DNA from: Oasisia sp. SBJ-2009
Taxonomy: Eukaryota; Annelida; Polychaeta; Sabellida; Siboglinidae
Assembly (NCBI GenBank): GCA_964017155.1
Contig: OZ024854.1
Span: forward strand, 12,958,493-13,022,492
DNA length: 64,000 nucleotides
Reading direction: 5' to 3'
The notes under the pieces are model-generated. The model searched no databases and was not told where the DNA came from. It saw nothing but the letters and a program-made list of their open reading frames with translations. Within the stretch, counting starts at the first letter, position 1; each line of letters opens with the position of its first letter. Shown one piece after another: positions 55,985 through 64,000 of the stretch. The translations under genes and the position numbers were made by a program.

Positions 55985-56180
55985 TGTTCTAACAATTATC
56001 ATATTGAAGCCCAAGGGAGCTTGAGGCGCGGCAGCTCAGAAAATGTGATTCTGGCTTGTTGTGGGACATTTTTCCGATGTTGTGACACGTGCACAGTATC
56101 CCCTCCTTCCGACTAGACTACACGTACAATTTCTTTCTTTTGCACCTGTTTTATAACATATTGTTGTGAATACAACCACT

Positions 56181-56198
56181 ACTGCTGCTGTTGCTGCA

Positions 56199-56267
<69 letters not shown>

Positions 56268-56306
56268 ACGACGACCACTACCACTACCACTACCACTACT
56301 ACTACG
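56181..56306. repeat. (CTG)n then (CCACTA)n microsatellite
   Basis: About 28 CTG triplets followed by ccactaccacta. The poly-Ala frames on both strands are repeat artefacts. Confidence 0.96.
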
Positions 56307-57518
56307 TTACTATACTCTCTCTATATATATCTTAAAGGGATTCTTTTTTAATGTTTAACTGTTTGAAAGGTACGCAATTATTAGTTATTCATGTTAACAT
56401 AATCATTTCATATAATGATATGCCTACATTTCATTACAAATGTGTTTTAGAAATCACTGTTCACCGTGTTCATCACCGCAATCCATGGGTCGAAACTACC
56501 CCTGGCCGATCGTCTCCGTAAGGCTGGGAGTGCACGGAGTCGACCTATACAATTATATTTATAACTATTGCACCACCTGTGGGAACAGCGCAAATGCCCG
56601 CTTCAATATGAAGTATACACGACTTGTGGTAATCCCAATACACTACACAGCGAATATTGACCCATTTACATCCAGAATATTGCACGCAGCGCGTGCCGCG
56701 TGACGCTAAAATCATCAACAATGTTATATCATATGAGCTCAGGCCAACCTCATTCATAGTGGGCGATTTCATTGGCTGGCGTTAAAAGATGAGTTTTTGA
56801 AAAGGATGTGCTAGTTGTAGAGACGAGGTAGTACTAACGTAAACAGCCGCAGCGACGCCTGGCGCGCGAGGATGACCTTATTTAAAGACAACGGTTATTG
56901 CGTGGTTCACTGCGCGTGCACGAATATTCGTTATAACCGATTTGAACTATCCATTCCGTTGAATTACTTCCAGTGATGGTTTTAAGCAGATCTAATATAA
57001 CCTGGGCTTCACATAAAACGTCGAATGTTGGGGTGGTTTCACGAGTGTCTAAGAGCGTACTTAATGTCAGTGTGAGTGCATAGGTTATTAAAACAAAAAA
57101 GGAATAGTATCGTACCTTAGTTAACGCAAACGTGTAAGGTTAAATATAAATTATCTAAACATTCGTGTAGAATAGCCTATTAGTGTGAGACATAGGCAAA
57201 CTCATCGTGAGCCCAACTCCACAATAGTTGAGTGCATGTGTGTTTGCAAACTGGAATGTGTTTTAAGGAAGGCATAATAAAGGTATAACATCGTATACAT
57301 TATATACGCAAAACAAACTACAAAACACTGTTGCAACTTCAAACAAGTATGTACGACATTTATTGTATCTACATTTTAACGATCGGAACACGACAGTGGT
57401 GTTATATCTCACAACATCGAGTTCACAGACACCCCGCAGTCGACATAGTTCGTGTTCGTCTAGAGCTGATCAGTTTTCATGAAACTTTTCAACATTTTTA
57501 ACAAATGTTTTTACAGTT
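56307..57518. other. Unassigned sequence
   Basis: No recognisable gene. An AATAAA on the - strand (57359-57364) could serve the BAF-like gene to the right. Confidence 0.5.
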
Positions 57519-57773
57519 TGTGAACGAGCAGCGTCTTGTGATGGTACGAATGACGATTGCGCTTGCCTGGCCGCAGCGATGCAGGTGGAATTCAGCTCGG
57601 CACAGGTGGAACGGAACGACGTTGCGCATCTACATCGGCGGGACCCGCTGGTTACGGGGACGAAGTGTTTGAATCGCTTCTCAAAGCCGAACGAAAGCGG
57701 TCGCTTGTCGGCCGCATCGGAATGTTGTGATGACGCACGCAGTCGACGTCAGTTGCCGACTCGTTGGTGTTAG
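57519..57773 (+). CDS. GC-rich open frame of unknown function
   Basis: After a possible acceptor tgtttttacag (ends 57516), the frame reads CERAASCDGTNDDCACLAAA, then MQVEFSSAQVERNDVAHLH, and stops after LPTRWC. It has cysteine clusters and much higher GC than its surroundings. It may be a terminal exon or an unmethylated CpG-rich stretch. No family recognised. Confidence 0.25.
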   Translation, partial: CERAASCDGTNDDCACLAAAMQVEFSSAQVERNDVAHLHRRDPLVTGTKCLNRFSKPNESGRLSAASECCDDARSRRQLPTRWC

Positions 57774-57836
57774 GACGTTCATGTGCAACAGAATGGACGG
57801 TTATCCGCGGGCGAAGTTATGCGGAACATGACGAGC

Positions 57837-58115
57837 CTAGCAGCCGCCGTGTTTCTTGTGGTGGTCCAATAGACACTTGTGCGCCCACCCTGCTTGCAGT
57901 TGGTTGGCGTTGACATGGGCTTCCAGCCATGCTATGAACGTCGACTTCTTGACGGTGATGGCTTTTCGTTTCAGGGCACTAGCAGAACCGTAACCCTTTT
58001 TGCACAACCTCTTGCCAAGGACGCCGTTTATCCCACCAACAGCTTCGACAGACTTGCCTTTGATCGATGAGCTGGTAAATTTCGAAATCTTCTTCGTATT
58101 AGTTATGTTAACCAT
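57837..58115 (-). CDS. Barrier-to-autointegration factor-like protein (BAF/BANF1 family)
   Basis: 92 residues in one exon; human BAF is 89. BAF dimers bind DNA and LEM-domain proteins, and compact chromatin at the nuclear envelope. Seen: GKSVEAVGGINGVLGKRL (helix-hairpin-helix DNA-binding segment; BAF has V..LAGIGEVLGKKL), KKGYGSASAL (BAF: ERGFDKAYVV), KKSTFIAWL (BAF: KDEDLFREWL), then NANQLQAG and CLLDHH (BAF: ANAKQSRDC, CLREW). The Met at 58115 has context catcATGg and lies 15 residues before the conserved domain. The N-terminus MVNITNTKKISKF differs from the MTTSQKHRDF type, so phosphorylation sites are not conserved in place. This is a divergent paralogue, perhaps a retrocopy, since it lacks introns. 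Confidence 0.8.
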   Translation of the reverse strand: MVNITNTKKISKFTSSSIKGKSVEAVGGINGVLGKRLCKKGYGSASALKRKAITVKKSTFIAWLEAHVNANQLQAGWAHKCLLDHHKKHGGC

Positions 58116-58679
58116 GATGCAGGCTAGGTCGTGGGTGTGTAGAAGTTACACACGAAGCTCAACGATTTTTGATGGTAAAAATCGGAGACAGCAACAGTTC
58201 GTCTTCGCCGTTCCGTTCCTTTGGTTCAAGTGATTTTTAAACGGCGTTATTGTGACGTCAGTTATTTCGCTCTTTTTTTCAATCTCGTGGATGTGTTTAA
58301 AATAGTTACGTCATTTCCCGCCGGAAATCAAATAATTCGGTAATTCTGATAGTCCGCAGCGACGCATATCGAGTCGATTATAATCCCCTTCTCGGGAGTT
58401 CCGGTTACCTGTCAAACTTAGCTTCGTCTCTGGTTACGTTTTTGATTCCAAACATTTTACACGTAATATTTGCGTTTTTACCATCAAAATGTCAACCAAT
58501 ATACAGATGGTGAATGTACTTTATATTTAAGTCGATCGGTTATGTTTCTGTAATTAAAAGATGGTTATTTATGTGAAAAATAGCCGTTTATTAAAAAATA
58601 AGAAAGCCCACTTCAAAGTTCAAAATTACTTGAACACATACTTCATAAGGCTCCGCATTATGAAACACCTTGAACAACA

Positions 58680-59140
58680 TCAAATTCTAAATGCCCAAGT
58701 CCACTTCCGTCTTCTGACTTATTCAATAACGTCTTTGCCTTTTCTCTCACCCAGATTTTTGTTTTTCCATCCGTCTATGTGATGCTTAACATACTTCTTT
58801 CAATGTTTGTGCGGTTGCTAGCTTACTCTTTGCCTGGTTGGAGAGGGCGTATGTCATTGTTGAGATTATGCATGAGTTGTAGTCCTATAGATAAAAAAGA
58901 TTGCCAAATTATCCTTGAAGATATCGTGGTACATGCTACCCAGCTTTATTTTGTTTAAGTACTGGCCAACACTCCAGGTGGAGTCAAACGGTGGCATATA
59001 AGTAAGACATAGTCATAGTCATCTGCAAAGAGGCACGCTATAGAGTTGATACTGTTAGGTAAGTCACTGATGTAAAATAAGGATGACAGCAGGCTTTCAT
59101 TCTTCCTTGAATCTCCCTGGCAAACCTGTTCAATCAATCA
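58680..59140 (-). mobile_element. LINE fragment inside the inverted-repeat element
   Basis: The - strand reads SSLFYISDLPNSINSIACLF, then ADD, the (Y-I-N-D-L-P ... FADD) block of a non-LTR reverse transcriptase. 58690-58890 also resembles 11858-12060, the LINE above (gtcttctgactt, tctcacccagattttttg-like blocks). Badly decayed. Confidence 0.65.
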
Positions 59141-59219
59141 TTTAATTGAATCAATGGAACATCATTTCGGCTTCTTTGGGAAGCACCCAGCGTTGCTGCG
59201 ATTAAAGCGCAAAGACTAT

Positions 59220-59280
59220 TCGTACACAAATATCCACCACTGGCACTGCCACTGCTATAGTGGTGGATATTTGTGTACGA
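59220..59280. repeat. Perfect 22-bp-arm palindrome
   Basis: tcgtacacaaatatccacca(ct) and its exact complement, separated by 17 bp. It lies at the 3' end of a SINE. Confidence 0.9.
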
Positions 59281-59434
59281 CTATAAAAAATATAGCTAAG
59301 ACTAAGTGAACTGGAGCAATGCCAATGTAGAGTGAATAAACTTGCCCAAGGCCAAGGTTTGACACGGCAGCACTGCCACAGGGTCCAACCCATGTCCTCG
59401 TAGTCGAGAGTCTGAAGTTGTAGCCACTGCGCCA
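59281..59434 (-). mobile_element. tRNA-derived SINE
   Basis: The - strand begins GGCGCAGTGGCTACAACTTC. An A-box-like tggctacaacttc (59413-59425) and B-box-like gggttggaccc (59381-59391) are spaced as in tRNA genes. The tail contains gcattgctccagttcactta. Internal pol III promoter boxes are degenerate. Confidence 0.75.
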
Positions 59435-60054
59435 TTACACTACTATAAAACTGTTACCAATAATTTTGTTAAACAAAGGTATAACTTTAACAATTCGCCT
59501 ACCACCTCTCTTGAATTTGTATGAAAGTCGGCATCCCAGACACAATCTTCCAGATTATAGCCGGGATAGGTATTTAATAATTATATGCAGTTGGAAGTAT
59601 CTGGTGAAGCCTTATTGGATGGATCCATTGGTTTCCAGGTACGTGTATGTGAAAGTTAATTGTTGGATACTGAGGGTTGTAGGTGGAGGTCCAAATGGTG
59701 TGGGCACATATATGGCTATGGATGCATCTGGTGAGCCTGGATTTCGAAATTAAACATTAATACTACGGATTATTGCTATACGCAATATATACAGTTATAC
59801 CCCCAATCGTTGACACCCACATGCATCTTTTAATTACATAAATATAACCGATCGATGTCAATATAACATACATTCACCATCTCGGTATATTGGTTAACAT
59901 TTTGATGGTCAAAACACAAATATTATGTGTAAAATGTATGGAATCAAAAACGTAACCAGACACGACGCCAAGTTTGACAGCTAACCGGAACTCATGAGAA
60001 GAGGGTTCCAATCGGCTCGATAGGCGTCACTGCGGACTATCAGAATTCCCGAAT

Positions 60055-60866
60055 CAAAGCATTTTCCGGTTAAGAATTTATTCAATACTACTCGCTCGTG
60101 TAGACTGGTCTTTTCTTCCAAATAAGTATGTTTTGTGTCGCTCCATCATCACTTTAAACTTATTTGTGGAATAACGTAATTGGCTGTATTGAGACTATAA
60201 ACCAAGTTTGAAGCTTTGTTTCTGCAAGATAAACAAATAAAACACATGTCACATGTGTCTTGTGTTGTGACATGACATTGTAAATATAATAGTTGGATTT
60301 GCTTAATAGCAAGATCCTAATAATATTAATGATACTTTCCAAAGGACCACGAAATATGTCAAACAAGAATCATCATGCACTTCCATTCCATATGGTGTAT
60401 CTTCAACATGCAGAATCATAATTAATATTCAGATCGGTTGAACTAAGCTACTCACCCCAAAATTATGTGGTTTGCGGACATGCTAGCCACTGTGGTCGAG
60501 TAGGTACTGGAAATAGCAGAGACTGGATTAATTCCTCTCTCCGCATTTATGGAATTTCACGGCAGCAGGTCTTTTTTTAACAAACGAGCGTAGTTCTAAC
60601 AAATTCATTGTTACCAATAGGGCCATGGGAGAATGACGAGCAAATGTAGGCTTTGCTATTTCCGTTGCCCGTGCATAAAGTCAAAATATGCTCTAAAAAT
60701 CCAATTGGACAGGGAATGTTTCAAAAGACTGTGGGGTCGCCCCTAACACAAACATTTATTTACTTATTACTTACGTATTTACTTACTTACTTGTTTGGCC
60801 ACTTGCTGGCAACACCATATTGTTAAATTTCGTATTCTTTAAAAACAATTAAATCATATTTTCTTA

Positions 60867-60870
<4 letters not shown>
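60055..60870. other. Unassigned sequence
   Basis: No gene or clear repeat; a tact/tta-rich stretch lies near 60755-60800. Confidence 0.5.

Positions 60871-60927
<57 letters not shown>
60871..60927. repeat. (TA)n microsatellite
   Basis: TA run of about 57 bp. Confidence 0.96.
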
Positions 60928-60929
<2 letters not shown>

Positions 60930-61429
60930 AACATTTAAAGATGTAATACAAAGCAAAAATATGTATATCTATTTTAACATGAGAGAGGAGGGTAATTCCG
61001 AATGCCATCGGCAATATTGTCCAAAGTAGTTCTTGTTAAAGTCTATTGACATGGGAGTGTAGCGCCTGGATGCAATCAGGACTGTGCGATGTTTGGATAA
61101 CCGCGCATTCTCGTTTCCGTTGTGGGCAGATAGTCGTTATTTTGTAGAGCCTTTGATAATACTTGTTGCTCGTTTTAAAACTAAAATTAGTTTACCAGCT
61201 GTCAGGGTTTTAGAGTTCACATTCCCCACGTTTACTCGTCTCCGTTTTCCGTGCATTAGGGGCATCGTTCATGTTCCCCCAAAAAATAAACTTGAATTAA
61301 GCATACGCATTTTCCATAAATACTTACTTAAGCCTCAACGGGCCCACTAGCAGGTAGAGTAGACTAATTAAGGCCCCCCCACTTCGTTCTGCTTGCAGCT
61401 TACATTCACCCTGGCCCCAGCTTAAAAGT

Positions 61430-61790
61430 AATTGTTGTTTTTTATTGTTCTACTGTTTTCCTCCACGTTTTGGGTCGTTCACGTTTCCTTCGTTTTGTTG
61501 TTTCCTTCGTCCAGCACTGTTTTATTGTTTACTTCCTCGACTGTGTCTTCTAGTGCTGCAAAGCAGTTGCATACATGCATGATAAACTTTATTTTTATTT
61601 CAGCGTTTTTCAGTTTGGAAACATCGAAGTGTTTCGACAACCTAATTGGTGCTGCATTTCTTTTGAGCTTCAGGTTGATGTGTGGCACAACCATAATAAT
61701 TATATACAGATCGCTGCCAACATCTGCTCCACTTCTGACATGCAAGGAACATCGCCACTTGCCACTTATGACGAGGTGGTCTAATTAGCC
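61430..61790 (-). mobile_element. LINE endonuclease C-terminal fragment
   Basis: The - strand frame 61745-61479 reads ADVGSDLYIIIMVV, then LKLKRNAAPIRLSKHFDVSK, then FAALEDTVEE. This matches the end of an AP-type endonuclease and the linker region of RTE-like LINEs (VGSDH.LV......KLKR). The expected His after SD is Leu here, so it is dead. Confidence 0.7.
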
Positions 61791-62006
61791 CTTGTCTCTT
61801 TTGGTTACGTGCGATCCAAATAAGTTAACTTACAAGTGCATTTTTATGTGGTAGTGGGGTGCTTCTTGTGACAAGGTTGTCAGAGAAGTCAAGCAGTCGC
61901 TCACCGTTAACATTTACAGTCCCACATCCATGTTGACCCATGCGTTTGTCTTATCCGGCATTTGCCTATCTGAATTTCTAAATGTCTGTATAAATGTTTA
62001 TGTCTC

Positions 62007-62370
62007 TCTCCCTCTCTCCCTCTCTCCCTCTCTCCCTCTCTCCCTCTCTCCCTCTCTCCCTCTCTCCCTCTCTCCCTCTCTCCCTCTCTCCCTCTCTCCC
62101 TCTCTCCCTCTCTGTCTCTGTCTCTGTCTCTCTCTGTGTGTCTGTCTGTCTGTCTGTCTCTCTCTCTACATATATATATATATATGTCTCCCTCACTCCC
62201 CTCCCTCCCCCTCCCTCCCCCACTCCCTCCCTCCCCCCTCTGACTCTCTATCTCTATCACTCATCCCGTCCCTCCGTCTCTCCGTCCGCCCCCTCACCGT
62301 TTCTGTCTCTCTGTCTCCCTCCCTCCGTCCCTACCTCCCTCCCTCTCACTCTCCCTCTCTCTCCTCTGTT
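62007..62370. repeat. (CCCTCT)n and related pyrimidine tract
   Basis: About 105 bp of ccctct repeats, then gtctct, gtct and tatata runs, then ccctcc-rich sequence. Purine/pyrimidine asymmetry is nearly complete over 350 bp. Confidence 0.95.
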
Positions 62371-64000
62371 CCATTGTACCCGATGATGACGTTAGTGTAC
62401 ATGGTTTAGTTCTTGATACGGTTGTTAATTGTTAATGTCCAATTCCACATGTAAAAAGTATATACACTGTATTGTACTTTTTTGTACATAACATCACTAG
62501 CTGTATCTATAGGGAAGAGCCAGTGGTATACCACTGATTACCAATGAATACCATTCAGTGAGTATCTTTCAGAATCATTGGACCATTCAATGATATTTCA
62601 GTAGGACTCAGTGGTACTCTCAACGGTAATTTAAAATACCAAAATCCCACTGAACGATACAAAGAATCCAAAATATCATTCCTAAAACATTCAGATACCA
62701 TTCAAACACCCTTGGCCATAATACCCCCTAGGTCATGGCCATGCCCATGGGGGACTTTGGTAGTATATAGGATCTTGACCAGTCGTGTTGATCGGCAAAA
62801 ATGCCAAAAATGGCAAAATGCTTTGCCTGTGGCTGTGCCGTGGCGTTGACCTCGGCTTTGACTTTTGTAGTTTTAGGGGCAGCATCCATTATCTCGTGAG
62901 TCGAGCAACAGAACGTCAAATGGAAAATTATATTGATTTTCACAATTATTAAAACAGTGTTTTGTGACTCACATTTTAATAGGCCTACTATTACTGATTG
63001 TTGTTGATTTCCATTATATTATATGCAAAATAATTTATATCTTTATGACAACCAAGAATGATGGTGATGAATTTTTTCATTAATACAATTTAAACATAAA
63101 CATATCATGCAAGTATTACACATAACATTCGTGCACTTGGTTAAATTGTGGTCAGTGATGCCTGGCTGTAGTCTATGTAATACCTGGGACCCTTCAACTC
63201 ACACGTTAATATATTTATCAACATTGTCATCACAGCAGTAGATGAATGCATAATATATAACTCGAATTATAATATTACTACAGGCCACACTACAATGCAG
63301 TGAGACGAGGCAGAGGAGAAGCTAAGATTATAGCAGTCACCTGAGCATGGCAGATGCAGGGAGGATATGTAGTCTGTGGGAGGCCCACATCTGATTAATC
63401 TAGTTAATTTAAAAAATTTAACAATCAACAACATATAAATTATTAAAATATTGTAATATGTCCATTTAAATATACATTTGTTTTCGTTCACATTTACCTT
63501 GGACATGGAAAAGTAGGATGACCTTTGCACTTGTATAATGCATATTATACTCGGTGTGTCAACAGACATTAATACACTTTAAAAATATATATATATAATA
63601 TATATAAAGTATATTCAGCATACAACACAGTATTTGCCGTGAGTAGAATGCTGGGCGAGGTGATAGGGTGGGCTGAGTGGGCACAGAATGCATGGTTCAC
63701 ACTATGTGAGTGCGGGGGCATGGCCACCCAGATCAGTTGTTTAAATTACCTTCAAAAAGGTGTTTTAATGTGTTCCCTGGGAAATAGAGAGGAAACAAAT
63801 GCACAACTACAATTAAGGTAGCAACATATAAATATGTTTATGCCAAGAAATACCTAGATGCGGTGGCCATCCTGTCATATTTTGAGCAAATTGGCTTAGA
63901 AAAACACAGAGGTGGTGCACCTTGCTCATCATATAGCAGGGGAAACACTGCAGCGATGACTCAATAAATCAATAATACAGTTTTGAAGAATGTAGACATA
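62371..64000. other. Unassigned sequence to the end of the window
   Basis: No recognisable gene. 62540-62705 is rich in taccattca/ttcaatga motifs related to 54900-54990; a short (TA) run lies at 63585-63605. Confidence 0.5.

Larger units (their letters stand above)
58335..60054. mobile_element. 1.7-kb element with about 230-bp inverted repeats
   Basis: 58335-58563 and 59824-60054 are inverted copies (about 85% alike): gaattctgatagtccgcag near the outer ends, ggttacgtttttgattcca, accatcaaaatgt, taattaaaagatg at the inner ends. AATCAAA lies just outside both ends, a possible 7-bp target duplication. The interior carries LINE and SINE debris rather than a transposase. Confidence 0.82.

Noticed and set aside
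56036..56351. Poly-Ala frames
   Set aside because: CTG/CAG triplet repeat.
56440..56703. 87-codon frame
   Set aside because: No domain, no splice-linked partner, composition not distinct from background.
59381..59434. Functional tRNA gene
   Set aside because: A and B boxes present but no cloverleaf could be drawn; a SINE tail follows, so it is a tRNA-derived SINE.
61907..62409. Arg/Glu-rich and Ser/Leu/Pro-rich frames of over 100 codons
   Set aside because: Translation of the CCCTCT simple repeat on both strands.

Overview
This is a 64-kb stretch of animal nuclear DNA: AT-rich, intron-rich, with GT-AG introns, many microsatellites and minisatellites, and several layers of degenerate LINEs, SINEs and DNA transposons. 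The repeat types and the style of the genes suggest a marine invertebrate, probably a lophotrochozoan such as a mollusc or brachiopod. The species cannot be fixed from the sequence alone, and nothing here is bacterial or viral.

The left half (about 9.76-37.96 kb, + strand) is one gene: an integrin alpha chain of the alpha-4/alpha-9 type. I could chain 22 coding exons with consistent reading phase at every junction (3136 nt, 1044 residues). They run from the first propeller blade through three calcium-binding repeats, the thigh and calf domains, a furin-type site, the transmembrane helix and a GFFRR cytoplasmic tail. The signal-peptide exon was not found; it lies in the first 9.7 kb or outside the window. 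The introns hold at least nine minisatellite arrays, several of which touch splice sites, plus MITEs and larger DNA transposons.

The middle (41.6-48.9 kb, - strand) holds a PYM1/WIBG homologue (partner of Y14-Mago, exon-junction-complex recycling). Two recognised exons are separated by a 6.7-kb intron that contains a decayed SWIM-finger transposase and a long (GT)n tract. It converges on the integrin gene.

From 49.0 to 54.4 kb lies a nested transposon: a 5'-truncated LINE on the - strand, split by a 1.17-kb TIR element and by a 2.16-kb hAT element with a perfect 8-bp target duplication and a decayed BED zinc finger. Removing either insert at its target duplication restores a continuous LINE reading frame.

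On the right (57.8-58.1 kb, - strand) is a small intronless gene for a divergent barrier-to-autointegration factor (BAF/BANF1-like). Beyond it are a 1.7-kb element with about 230-bp inverted repeats that carries LINE and SINE remnants, a LINE endonuclease fragment at 61.5 kb, and simple-sequence DNA to the end.

The most unusual feature is the set of tandem arrays whose repeat units copy splice junctions of the integrin gene. One array (30.65-31.08 kb) is a 42-bp repeat that stays in frame with the following exon, so each copy could act as an alternative acceptor adding 14 residues.
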